Assembly: GCF_021890735.1 (NCBI RefSeq)
Contig: NZ_JAKKUR010000012.1
Coordinates: forward strand, 1 to 42,728
Length of the DNA: 42,728 nt
Direction: 5' to 3'
From: Thermanaeromonas sp.
GTDB lineage: Bacteria > Bacillota > DSM-521 > Neomoorellales > Neomoorellaceae
In this document: positions 8,919 to 18,890 of the stretch, piece by piece
Layout: the number at the start of each line of letters is the position of its first letter
How positions within the stretch are numbered: the first letter of the stretch is position 1
Notes under the pieces: model-generated
Database searches by the model: none
Seen by the model: only the letters and a program-made list of their open reading frames with translations
What the model was told of the DNA's origin: nothing
Made by a program: the position numbers and the translations under genes

Positions 8919-9851
8919 TCAGCTTTGTTCCTGTTTTACCCGCTCGATGGTGTTTTTAAGGGCCTGGATAAACATGGCCCTGGTCTCGGCTGCTGTACGC
9001 TGGGGCCGGTAACCCAATTCCCGGGCAGCCTTATCCCAGCTTAAATCCCACACCTCATTTAAAAAGGCGGGCCCTTCCCATTGATCACTCGGTATAAGCT
9101 TAACAGAAGATCTCGACCCAGTCAGATCAATGATCATGGCTCCTATTTCTTCCCACGTCAAAAATAAACTGCCTACGTTATAGATTTGACCGGCTGCCCG
9201 GGGATTCCCCATGGCCAGCCGCATGGCTTCAGCCAAGTCAGCCATAGTGACAAAAGTGCCTCCGGCCCCGGATACCATTTCTAAAGGCTGGTTCTCCAGA
9301 GCCCTCTTAATTAAATTGCGCAGGTGCCTGCCGCCTATTTGTTCGCCAAAGGCCCACCAGAAGCGAAAGATGGTGACAGGCAACTTCTGTTCTCTACAAT
9401 ATATAAGACATAACTTCTCCGCCACATATTTACCGAGAGCGTAAAGGGGTTTCCGCGCTTCTTCTATTAGACAAGGATGGTTTTCCGTCACGGGATGGCT
9501 TACAGCCCGGCCGTACACGGTAGCCGTACTGGTATATAAGAAACAAGGGGACCGTAAAGCCTTTGCCTCCTCCAGCAGGTTGATGTGGCCTTGAATATCC
9601 TCGCCAAAAATAGTTTCGGCATCATCTGAAAAACTCCAGGCTAGGTTTATGATTACATTTACTCCTTGCACGGCTTCTTTAACCAGCGCTTTGTCAATTA
9701 AATTCCCCTTAAAATATGTCGAAATAAACTCATCCTGCTTGAATACTTCTTTTACCTTGTCTAGTACTTTTACCTGGTAACCCTGCTGGGAAAAGTATTT
9801 AACCAAATATTTCCCTACATCCCCCGCGCCGCCAGCTATTAAAACTTGCAA
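8919..9851 (-). CDS. NAD-dependent epimerase/dehydratase (extended SDR)
   Basis: A 310-aa extended short-chain dehydrogenase. It has the N-terminal nucleotide-binding loop GGAGDVG in MQVLIAGGAGDVGKYLVKYF, NLAWSFSD following strand beta-4, the TSTATVYG strand, and the catalytic YALGK (Y-x3-K). The layout resembles UDP-glucose 4-epimerase and related nucleotide-sugar enzymes acting in surface polysaccharide synthesis, but no glycosyltransferase neighbours allow the substrate to be fixed. ATG 9851 follows a GGGGGGAA ribosome site. It lies downstream of the oxalate operon, beyond a terminator-like hairpin. Confidence 0.85.
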   Translation of the reverse strand: MQVLIAGGAGDVGKYLVKYFSQQGYQVKVLDKVKEVFKQDEFISTYFKGNLIDKALVKEAVQGVNVIINLAWSFSDDAETIFGEDIQGHINLLEEAKALRSPCFLYTSTATVYGRAVSHPVTENHPCLIEEARKPLYALGKYVAEKLCLIYCREQKLPVTIFRFWWAFGEQIGGRHLRNLIKRALENQPLEMVSGAGGTFVTMADLAEAMRLAMGNPRAAGQIYNVGSLFLTWEEIGAMIIDLTGSRSSVKLIPSDQWEGPAFLNEVWDLSWDKAARELGYRPQRTAAETRAMFIQALKNTIERVKQEQS

Positions 9852-9878
9852 CGACGTTCCCCCCTTTTCCTAAAGTAA

Positions 9879-9919
9879 GGCGGCCGGTAGCAAAAACCAT
9901 TTTATTTGCCACCGCCGCC
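9879..9919 (-). terminator. Long hairpin after the permease/small membrane gene
   Basis: The arms at 9905-9919 and 9879-9894 pair over about 14 bp with one wobble and one bulge, around a loop of about 10 nt. On the minus strand it follows the 62-aa gene and ends in CTTACTTT, a modest U-tract. It probably ends the oxalate operon transcript. Confidence 0.6.
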
Positions 9920-9953
9920 CATAATTGGGTTTTCGATTTTTATCAACATAAAA

Positions 9954-10142
9954 CTAGCTGAAGTAATAAGTGATGACCCCTGCCGCTAATAACACAAGAA
10001 ATCCCGCAACAATTACATAAGCATTATGATTCACTACCCCGCTATAAAGCAGAGGGAAATCCAGCCACATCATTATAAATGCAGCCAATTGTCCCTCAGA
10101 CTTGTATTTTTTTCGAAAAGACTCCTTTTTAACTTCACTCAT
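9954..10142 (-). CDS. Small two-helix membrane protein downstream of the permease
   Basis: A 62-aa protein of unknown family. A charged N-terminus (MSEVKKESFRKKYKSEGQ) is followed by two hydrophobic stretches (AAFIMMWLDFPLLYSG and YVIVAGFLVLLAAGVITYYF). It starts 17 bp after the permease stop with AAGGGGG upstream, so it is co-transcribed. Small membrane proteins paired with secondary transporters often act as accessory subunits; that role is inferred here only from position. Confidence 0.6.
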   Translation of the reverse strand: MSEVKKESFRKKYKSEGQLAAFIMMWLDFPLLYSGVVNHNAYVIVAGFLVLLAAGVITYYFS

Positions 10143-10159
10143 AGGTTAAGGTACCCCCT

Positions 10160-11752
10160 TTATTCGATACCCGGGAAGAACACGTAGAGTATAAACCAAG
10201 CTACGATACCCACCACAAAAGTCTGCACGGTATTATACAAAGCCGTACGTCTTAAAACTTCCCCTTCTCGTCCGCCCTGACCGGTAACCCCCGTGCCCAA
10301 AGCGACGTTCATAGGACAAAACATATTACCGATTGCTCCACCTGTTGTTTGAAGACCTAAAATTACATAAGGACTCAACATAAGAAGTTTAGCTACGTCC
10401 CATTGGAGACCCGTAAATAAGACATTAGAGTTAGTATTGCTTCCCGTCATGAAGGCGCCAAGAACACCTATCCACGGAGAGAAAATAGGATAAAGCACAC
10501 CAGTAGCTGCTAAGCCTTCCGCAATATAGCGCGTCATCCCTGTCTCCATCATAACCACGCCCATCATAGTCATGGTTACCACCGTCATGGTGGCACCCAT
10601 AACTTGTTTAATGAAGCGGCTGACCAGTAACCTTCCGCCCTTTTTAGGCCAGAGCCCCTTCGCTCGGTAATAGAGGTAGCCCAGTAGGGCGGCCGTAAAA
10701 ATCAAAGTCCCGGGTGCTGTAAAGAAAGGAATGGGTTGATACTTACTCACTGCCTTATTCGTAAATCCGAGCAGCGTCTTAGTTTCAGGAAAAGCAAATC
10801 CTATTTGCCAGGCATTTTGCAAGAATTGTTTTAGAGGCGAGATTAAGTAAACTGTAAATACGACGACAATAAGTATATAGTATGCAGCAAAAGCTACATG
10901 AAAGCTATACAGCTCACTGCTTGCCGCAATCTCCGCTTCTAGTGCGGTCTCCTTCGGCTTATATAACCTGGGTACCACAAAACCTCCAACCAGAAGCCCA
11001 GCAGCTCCCGCTACCATAGATGCAACATATGGAGTAACAAAATTTGCGACCAGGAACAGAACTATGGCCATAGTCAAAGACATGGTTAAAATAATCGGCG
11101 AGTATTCCTTCATACTTCTCCAGCCGCCGTACATATGTGCGATGGAATAACCGCACATAACACAAGCAATTCCGAGGAAAATAGAGGCAAAGAAGGCCAG
11201 CCGCCCGGGATCCAAGGTGGTCAGGCGTACTAGAATAGAATAAGAAGAACCCAAGGATCCAAAGGTAACCGCCCAGGAATGCCCGATAAGCGCTGTTGCA
11301 GCCGCAAAAATCGGCTCATACCCTAAACCTACCAATATGGGCGCCGCAGTGGCCACGGGCACTCCGTAACCGCAAACACCCTGGACAAAGCCCGGAAAAG
11401 CCCAGCCCATCACCAACAACTGAAGCACTCTATTACCCCGTGTAAGCCTAGTGAAAGTATCCGAGATAACTTTGAAGCCGCCGACAAGATCCACAACATT
11501 GTATACCGTCATGGCGCCCCAGATAATATACAGCACCCATACCGTAGCCCACAGCCCTTTTAACATCCCCGCAGACAATACGTGCAAATTGCCACCAAAC
11601 CAAAGGTAAGCCACAACAAGGGTCAAAAACCACCCAACTACCCCTGCCTTACCCCCGCTCCAACGGAAAATCATCATTAGGACAAGCACACTAATAATCG
11701 GTAACAGACTTAAAATCCACAACCAAAGTTGAAGATCCGGTAGGCCCCTCAT
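10160..11752 (-). CDS. LctP (L-lactate permease) family transporter, candidate oxalate or 2-hydroxy/2-oxoacid carrier
   Basis: A 530-aa polytopic membrane protein of the LctP/GlcA family (TC 2.A.14). The family blocks VCGYGVPVATAAPILVGLGY and ALIGHSWAVTFGSLGSSYSI are conserved, and MTGSNTNSNVLF lies near the end. The ATG at 11752 follows AGGAGGGGG. Characterised members import L-lactate or glycolate by proton symport. Here the gene lies directly downstream of oxalate oxidoreductase and no lactate dehydrogenase is present in the window, so I infer that it may carry oxalate or glycolate; lactate remains possible. The 361-bp gap and hairpin upstream suggest expression partly independent of the oxidoreductase genes. 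Confidence 0.85.
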   Translation of the reverse strand: MRGLPDLQLWLWILSLLPIISVLVLMMIFRWSGGKAGVVGWFLTLVVAYLWFGGNLHVLSAGMLKGLWATVWVLYIIWGAMTVYNVVDLVGGFKVISDTFTRLTRGNRVLQLLVMGWAFPGFVQGVCGYGVPVATAAPILVGLGYEPIFAAATALIGHSWAVTFGSLGSSYSILVRLTTLDPGRLAFFASIFLGIACVMCGYSIAHMYGGWRSMKEYSPIILTMSLTMAIVLFLVANFVTPYVASMVAGAAGLLVGGFVVPRLYKPKETALEAEIAASSELYSFHVAFAAYYILIVVVFTVYLISPLKQFLQNAWQIGFAFPETKTLLGFTNKAVSKYQPIPFFTAPGTLIFTAALLGYLYYRAKGLWPKKGGRLLVSRFIKQVMGATMTVVTMTMMGVVMMETGMTRYIAEGLAATGVLYPIFSPWIGVLGAFMTGSNTNSNVLFTGLQWDVAKLLMLSPYVILGLQTTGGAIGNMFCPMNVALGTGVTGQGGREGEVLRRTALYNTVQTFVVGIVAWFILYVFFPGIE

Positions 11753-12113
11753 GTTCCCCCTCCTTTAGTTGTTCCGATTCGCCACCTATCCGTATTTTCA
11801 ACCAGCCAGGCTAACTTTCTGAACTTTTTCACCTCCTTCAGACAAAATTTTCTTGATTTTTACCGTATCACTTCTATGCAAAAGCGCAGAACATCCCGAC
11901 TAGCAGGGTAGTGTTTAAAGCCTGCACAACTGCTGCGGAAAAGGGGGCAATGAGAGGCTCAAATAATGTTGCGGCTTTCATCTCGAGGGGACTTGATCAA
12001 AGCACGAAGATAGGTACAATAGTAAAGGCAGACCTAGCAACCTAAAATTAGCACGTCTTTGCTCCGGGAGCAAGACCACCCGGAGCAAAGACGTCACTAC
12101 AACCTACAAATTT
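11753..12113. other. Intergenic region between oxalate oxidoreductase beta and the permease
   Basis: This 361-bp gap holds a 16-bp perfect hairpin (described separately), then a possible 35-codon minus-strand ORF (11874-11981, MKAATLFEPLIAPF then a hydrophobic helix ending FCAFA) without a convincing ribosome site. At about 11829-11837 lies a strong Shine-Dalgarno match AAGGAGGTG with no ATG, GTG or TTG at proper distance behind it; the GTG overlapping it opens a 27-codon frame that ends in the ATGA of the permease start. No clear promoter was identified. The region may be an attenuator or leader for the permease. Confidence 0.4.
12053..12094 (-). terminator. Perfect 16-bp hairpin after oxalate oxidoreductase beta
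   Basis: The arms at 12079-12094 and 12053-12068 (ACGTCTTTGCTCCGGG and its complement) pair perfectly over 16 bp around a 10-nt loop. On the minus strand the tail is GCTAATTTTAGG, which is only weakly U-rich. It may be a partial terminator, or a stabiliser that lets the upstream oxidoreductase mRNA be more abundant than the permease mRNA. Confidence 0.65.
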
Positions 12114-14266
<2,153 letters not shown>

Positions 14267-14286
14267 AATTTTCACCTCCTAAAATT

Positions 14287-15243
14287 TTAGTCTTTGAAAT
14301 CCAATTCTGGCACATTAGTCAGGGCCCCGCTCGGGCATACATCTACACAGATGCCGCATCCCTTGCAATACTTAAGGTTGAATACAGGTCCTTCATCGGT
14401 ACGGGTGATACAAGAATCCGGGCAGTAAATCCAGCAAGTATAGCATTCCGTACACATCTCCCGGTTGATGACCGGCCGCTTCATCCGCCAATTGCCCGTA
14501 ACCATGCCCTCGTTCTCAGATACCGGCGAAGGCACCGTGCCGGCAAAAGGCAATTGTTTAAGCCTCTCTGCCGCCGTAACTGCCACTTCCTCTACTGCTT
14601 CTTTAGCCTCGAGCTTAGTTATCTTCGCTAACTCGTAGCCACGCCGCATAGCATCAGGATTCTTAACTACTTTGGCCAAGTTATCCAAGCTGACAATACC
14701 GGTCGCCTTTACTACTGCACCCACTAAAGGAGCCGAAATACCCCCGCCGATGCCTGTAGCATCAGTGGCACCTTCCGCACCGGACAGGGTAGTTACCGCA
14801 GTAGACAGGCTGGAAGCATCTACAGTAACAAGAGTCTCCAGATTACCCGTATCACCAAGGAAACTTAAAATTTCTTCGGGGCTTCGAGCCGTGTTCACTA
14901 CGAGTACCCCACCACGCCGTAAACCTTTTAGAACGGGCACACCCTTAACCAGGGTCTCCTCTACCAGTACCACAATGTCCGGAGTCTCATTTTCATAAAT
15001 GTACTTGCTTTCGATGGGGTCCGTGCTGATGCGGGCATAAGCCCGTACGGGAACGTATACGCGGTCCGGGAGATCCACATAGTTCTCCCATGCCTGCACA
15101 TACTTACCTTCCCTGGCAGCTGCTTCGGCCAAGGCTACCACAATATCTCGGGCATCCTTGTTCATCACCACGCCCCGGGCCCATACAGTAATCTGCTTTA
15201 GCCCAGGTTCGGCAAACAGATCTTTAGGAACAGAGGTAACAGA
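14287..15243 (-). CDS. Oxalate oxidoreductase, fused gamma-delta subunit with two [4Fe-4S] clusters
   Basis: One chain joins the gamma domain (about residues 10-220; KQITVWARGVVMNKDARDIV opens the oxidoreductase gamma fold) to a ferredoxin-like delta domain with two cluster motifs (CTECYTCWIYCPDSC and CKGCGICVDVCPSGA). This fusion and the three-chain composition are features of oxalate oxidoreductase, unlike four-chain archaeal or one-chain bacterial pyruvate enzymes. I choose TTG 15243 (AAAGGAGG 8 nt upstream), giving 318 aa, close to the known chain. An alternative TTG at 15348 with AGGAG upstream would add 35 residues with an odd cysteine-rich FCKCIKNVCC segment. It follows the AAA ATPase gene by about 130 bp. 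Confidence 0.88.
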   Translation of the reverse strand, partial: SVTSVPKDLFAEPGLKQITVWARGVVMNKDARDIVVALAEAAAREGKYVQAWENYVDLPDRVYVPVRAYARISTDPIESKYIYENETPDIVVLVEETLVKGVPVLKGLRRGGVLVVNTARSPEEILSFLGDTGNLETLVTVDASSLSTAVTTLSGAEGATDATGIGGGISAPLVGAVVKATGIVSLDNLAKVVKNPDAMRRGYELAKITKLEAKEAVEEVAVTAAERLKQLPFAGTVPSPVSENEGMVTGNWRMKRPVINREMCTECYTCWIYCPDSCITRTDEGPVFNLKYCKGCGICVDVCPSGALTNVPELDFKD

Positions 15244-15377
15244 CAATTTAGATGCCTCCTTTCTCTTAAGGTTTGCAACATCTCGACAGCACACATTTTT
15301 AATACATTTACAAAACCCTTGACTTTTCCCGGTAGCTATTCCTTTCAAGATAACTACTCCTCTCCCCTAACTGCCCA

Positions 15378-17582
15378 TCACCTCCCTATCTTACTCCATT
15401 CCCGCCCGCTTCCGGAGGCAGGCCATACCTGGCGCAGGTTGCGCGCTTCCGGTTTACCAGTTTCTTGGCATTTTTCCTCAATTATCTCTTTCAAGGCCTG
15501 CTCCAGATGGCGGCAAGAGATACGCCAGAGTGCCTTGTTTTCTGGCGATACTCTACCACTTGTTACAGCTTCACTTAGGGCCAAGAGCGCGGCTCTCTTA
15601 CAGATAGCCTCAAGTTCTGAACCTGCCAATCCTTCCGTCATGCTAGCCAGCGTCTCTAGGTTCACATCCTCGGCCAGAGGCCTCCTCCTAAGATGAACCT
15701 TAAGTATCTCCAGTCTTTCTTTGGGTCCGGGAAGTGGAAATTCCAGGATAATGTCAAAACGTCCCGGCCGTAAAATAGCAGGATCCACCAAGTCTATTCG
15801 GTTGGTAGCGGCGAGAACAATTACTTCCCGGAGCTCTTCTAGTCCGTCCAGCTCGAGCAAAAACTGACTTACCAGGCGGCTCGCTAAACCGCCTTCGCCT
15901 CCCCTACGTACTGGCGCTAGAGCGTCTATTTCGTCAAAGAAGAGGATACAGGGGGAAGCCTGACGGGCCTTCCTAAAGACCTCATGCAATGTCTTTTCCG
16001 CTTCCCCCCACCAATGGGAAAAGAGGAGGGAACTATTCACGGGTATGAAGTTTACCTGGCTTTCCCGGGCCAAGGCTTTAGCCACCAAGGTTTTGCCCGT
16101 CCCCGGAGGGCCAGAAAGGAGCACACCTTTGGGCGCTTTCAAATCGAAATGCTGGAAAAGTTCGGGATACTTTAGGGGCCACTCTACCAAGGCTTGAAGA
16201 CGAAGCTTAACAGAATCGAGACCTCCTACGTCCTCCCAGGATACACTAGGGATCTCGGTAGCAAATTCCCGTGTAGCCGAGGGCTCAATTTCCGCCAAAG
16301 CATCCAGAAAATCGCGCATAGTTACTTTAAGGTCCAGAGTAGCTGCCGCGTCGTTGCCCAGGGGTACGTCTTTAAGAACCCGGCGCAGCGCATACATACC
16401 GGCTTCACGGCACAGGGCAGCTAAATCCGCACCTACAAACCCGTGAGTCATAGCAGCCAGGCGGGAAATGGATACGTCGGGCGCAAGGGACATTCCCCGG
16501 GTATGTATCCTTAATATTTCTTCCCTTCCCTTCTGGTCAGGCACATTTATAGCTATCTCGCGGTCAAACCGGCCGGGCCGCCGAAGGGCAGGGTCTACTA
16601 AATCAGGAATGTTTGTAGCCCCTATTACTACCACGTTGCCCCGCGACTCTAACCCATCCATCAAGGCTAATAACTGAGCCACTACCCGCTTTTCTACGTC
16701 ACCATGGACGTCAGCCCGCCTGGGGGCGATAGCATCTATTTCGTCCAGAAAGATTATGCTCGGGGCTTTTTTCCTTGCTTCTTCGAAAACCTGCCTGAGC
16801 CTCGCCTCGCTTTCACCGTAATATTTATGCATTATCTCAGGCCCGTTGACGTGAATGAAATGGGCATCTGTCTCGCTGGCTACCGCGCGGGCAATGAGAG
16901 TCTTGCCAGTACCGGGAGGCCCGTACAGAAGTATTCCCTTGGGGGGGTCTACGCCCAACATCTTAAAGAGCTGGGGATACTTCAAAGGAAGCTCTATTAT
17001 CTCACGCACACGCTGGACTTCCTTGGCCAGCCCGCCTATATCCTCATAGGTCACACGTTGTCTTTTGATTTCTCCGGCTTCCCCGCCTTTAAAGTGGACG
17101 GCCGTATCCTTGTTGATAACTACTGGTCCCCGTGGGGTGACTCCCTCTACTATAAACGCCTCTTCCCGGCCGCTAAACAAAGTGACGCTTACCTGGTCTC
17201 CCTGTATTACCGGAAGGCCTATGAGCCGGGTCTTAATGTGAGTTATTTCGTGCTCCCCTTCTAGGGTCCACCCGGGCAGTACGGGTGCGAGAACAACAAT
17301 TTTAGCCCGCTGACATTCGACACGTTCCAAAACCACTTCTTCCCCTAAACCTACCTGAGCATTTTGGCGGATAGTCCCGTCCATCTGGATGGAACCGGAG
17401 GGACACCGGTCTGGAAAAGCGGGCATCACCCGGGCTACCGTGCTACGTTTGCCGGTAATGGCCACGATATCACCCGGATTCAAGGCCAGGCGCTTCATCA
17501 CCTCATTTACTACCCGCACAATCCCCTTTCTTGCATCTTCTACCATGCCTTCAATTACCTTTAAGGTTACCTTATCTTCCAT
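15378..17582 (-). CDS. CDC48/VAT-like double-AAA ATPase
   Basis: A 734-aa cytoplasmic AAA+ unfoldase. It has an N-terminal CDC48-type substrate domain (about residues 5-180, including LNPGDIVAITGKRSTVARVM), then D1 with Walker A GPPGTGKTLIARAVA, Walker B IIFLDEIDAIAPRR and the second-region-of-homology arginines in ALRRPGRFDREI, then D2 with GPPGTGKTLVAKALARE, ILFFDEIDALAPVR and AILRPGRFD. Both sites look intact. Archaeal homologues unfold proteins for the proteasome; bacterial copies are sporadic and their role is unclear. It is the first gene of the oxalate oxidoreductase operon, so a chaperone or repair role for the oxygen-sensitive enzyme is a reasonable inference. ATG 17582 follows GGAGGGC. 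Confidence 0.92.
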   Translation of the reverse strand: MEDKVTLKVIEGMVEDARKGIVRVVNEVMKRLALNPGDIVAITGKRSTVARVMPAFPDRCPSGSIQMDGTIRQNAQVGLGEEVVLERVECQRAKIVVLAPVLPGWTLEGEHEITHIKTRLIGLPVIQGDQVSVTLFSGREEAFIVEGVTPRGPVVINKDTAVHFKGGEAGEIKRQRVTYEDIGGLAKEVQRVREIIELPLKYPQLFKMLGVDPPKGILLYGPPGTGKTLIARAVASETDAHFIHVNGPEIMHKYYGESEARLRQVFEEARKKAPSIIFLDEIDAIAPRRADVHGDVEKRVVAQLLALMDGLESRGNVVVIGATNIPDLVDPALRRPGRFDREIAINVPDQKGREEILRIHTRGMSLAPDVSISRLAAMTHGFVGADLAALCREAGMYALRRVLKDVPLGNDAAATLDLKVTMRDFLDALAEIEPSATREFATEIPSVSWEDVGGLDSVKLRLQALVEWPLKYPELFQHFDLKAPKGVLLSGPPGTGKTLVAKALARESQVNFIPVNSSLLFSHWWGEAEKTLHEVFRKARQASPCILFFDEIDALAPVRRGGEGGLASRLVSQFLLELDGLEELREVIVLAATNRIDLVDPAILRPGRFDIILEFPLPGPKERLEILKVHLRRRPLAEDVNLETLASMTEGLAGSELEAICKRAALLALSEAVTSGRVSPENKALWRISCRHLEQALKEIIEEKCQETGKPEARNLRQVWPASGSGREWSKIGR

Positions 17583-17904
17583 TTTCTGCCCTCCGGCCTC
17601 CTGGATCTGCTCTTGGTGCTATAATTTTGGCGCACGGTATACCAAGAATAGTTATTATTAATTGAATTACAGTTTTCGACAAATTATTTGTTCCCGCTAT
17701 ACTGAAAATATAACGGCTAGATCATTCCCCAAGATTATTTAACCTCAAACAACTGACGTTACCATCCTGGCTGAGCAGGCCAACTTAATTTGTGTACCAT
17801 CTAATATATCCGGTCTAAATTTGGTATACCGAACTTGACGATATAATATTTCGCCATCGAGCTTAAAACTCCTGCTGGTTTTAAAAAAAATTTTTAGCAA
17901 AATT
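17583..17904. promoter_or_regulatory. Control region of the oxalate operon with two GGTATACC palindromes
   Basis: This 322-bp region separates the GntR regulator from the AAA/oxalate operon. GGTATACC occurs at 17636-17643 (within CGGTATACCAAG) and at 17823-17830 (within TTTGGTATACCGAA). A related split form lies in front of the regulator gene itself. The 17823 copy sits just downstream of the sigma-H-like -10 box at 17847-17855, where a bound repressor would block the polymerase. A second, weaker start could be TTGTCG-N17-AATAAT near 17660-17690. The palindromes are seen directly; binding by the neighbouring GntR protein is inferred. Confidence 0.55.
17847..17875 (-). promoter_or_regulatory. 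Sigma-H-like promoter of the AAA/oxalate oxidoreductase operon
   Basis: On the minus strand GCAGGAGTT (17875-17867), 11-bp spacer, GGCGAAATA (17855-17847). The boxes and spacing match the promoters in front of dsr (30043-30071) and yeiH (32020-32048) and fit the Bacillus sigma-H consensus with about one mismatch per box. The leader to the AAA start would be about 260 nt. Confidence 0.6.
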
Positions 17905-18594
17905 TTAGTCGCCACTTTCCTCTTCCAAAGCCAATTGTGCAAAGTAAGCCTGCCGGGAGTTCTCAATATGTTGGCGGGCTAACCTTTCGGCCTTATCCGG
18001 ATCCCCTGCCTTCAACGCCTCTAATATCTCCCTGTGTTCCCTAGTAGCAGCATGGGTACGGCCCGGAACCGCATATCCGACCTTAGTAAAGCCTACTATA
18101 TAATCCACCAAGCTGTTTATCATCTGGTGCAATCGGGGGCTTTCTGCCGCCTGATAGATTAATTCATTATATTCCATGTGCAGTCTTTCAAGCTCCTTAA
18201 GGTCTCGTCTCGCCCGGGCTTCCTCCATGCCTCGGACTAATTCTTCCAATTTTTCCAATTGTTTGGGGGTAATTTTTTCTGCCGCAAGCCTTGCGGCTAA
18301 CCCCTCCAAAACAGCACGAATACTGTAAATCTCCCATGCTTCTCGCTTGGATATACGGGCTACGACTACTCCCCGCCGGGGCACATGCTCCACTAAGCCC
18401 TCTAATTCCAGCTTGCGTATAGCCTCTCTCACTGGCGTACGGCTCACACCTAGTTGGCGGGCAAGGTTCCGTTCCACCATCCTTTGCCCCGGCTGCAGCT
18501 TCCCTGTCAGAATGGCTTCCCGTAAAACCCGGTAAACTTCCCGGCGCACAGGTTGGTAGGTATCCAAGTCTATGGGTTTAAGCAGGCCTTCCAC
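17905..18594 (-). CDS. GntR-family (FadR/FCD-type) transcriptional regulator
   Basis: DNA-binding regulator with an N-terminal winged helix (REVYRVLREAILTGKLQPGQ, then LARQLGVSRTPVREAIRKLE, then GLVEHVPRRGVVV) and an all-helical FCD ligand domain from about residue 85. The metal or acid-binding residues of FCD domains appear as H of LHMEYN, H of TREHREILEAL and H of RQHIENS. FCD regulators usually sense carboxylic acids such as lactate, glycolate or oxalate-like compounds. It lies immediately upstream of the oxalate operon in the same direction and is its likely local regulator. GTG 18594 is preferred over TTG 18618 because AAAGGAG lies 8 nt before it. Confidence 0.88.
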   Translation of the reverse strand: MEGLLKPIDLDTYQPVRREVYRVLREAILTGKLQPGQRMVERNLARQLGVSRTPVREAIRKLELEGLVEHVPRRGVVVARISKREAWEIYSIRAVLEGLAARLAAEKITPKQLEKLEELVRGMEEARARRDLKELERLHMEYNELIYQAAESPRLHQMINSLVDYIVGFTKVGYAVPGRTHAATREHREILEALKAGDPDKAERLARQHIENSRQAYFAQLALEEESGD

Positions 18595-18652
18595 TGTTTT
18601 CACTCCTTTGAGTTTCAAGGCTTCAAGGGCTGGAATCTAAAAACGGAGCTTT

Positions 18653-18667
18653 GGTATTTGGCATACC
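18653..18667. promoter_or_regulatory. GGTAT-N5-ATACC palindrome upstream of the GntR gene
   Basis: GGTAT (18653-18657) and ATACC (18663-18667) are symmetric around 5 bp, about 60 bp upstream of the GntR start. The half sites equal those of the GGTATACC palindromes in the oxalate promoter but are further apart. Autoregulation is a possible reading. Confidence 0.4.
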
Positions 18668-18712
18668 TTAAAATAATTTAGCATACTGCCTATACTCGGG
18701 GCAATACTTTGT

Positions 18713-18883
18713 TCAAATCACCGTCGCCTGAGACCTGCTAAACTCTTTAATGCAATCGGTAACTTGGACTTTTTCTTGCGCCGACGCGTAAAACCCCACC
18801 GAGCGTTCTCCTTGTCTCTCTAGCAAAGCAGCCAGAACTCGGCTCGTCCCGAACAGTTTTGCCCGAAACAAAAACCTGGACAC
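18713..18883 (-). CDS. Possible small protein (56 aa) directly downstream of selD
   Basis: An open frame from GTG 18883 to TGA at 18713-18715 begins 7 bp after the selD stop. The product (VSRFLFRAKLFGTSRVLAALL, then ERQGERSVGFYASAQEKVQ, ending SRSQATVI) has one cysteine and no recognised domain. A Shine-Dalgarno match is poor, and the codon pattern is compatible with the neighbours but not decisive. It could be a chance frame in the selD-GntR gap, or a remnant. Confidence 0.3.
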   Translation of the reverse strand: MSRFLFRAKLFGTSRVLAALLERQGERSVGFYASAQEKVQVTDCIKEFSRSQATVI

Positions 18884-18890
18884 CCTAGTT

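Noticed and set aside
17745-17966. A 73-codon minus-strand frame between the GntR and AAA genes
   Set aside because: It overlaps the 3' end of the GntR gene, has no ribosome site, and contains the sigma-H-like promoter and the GGTATACC palindrome.
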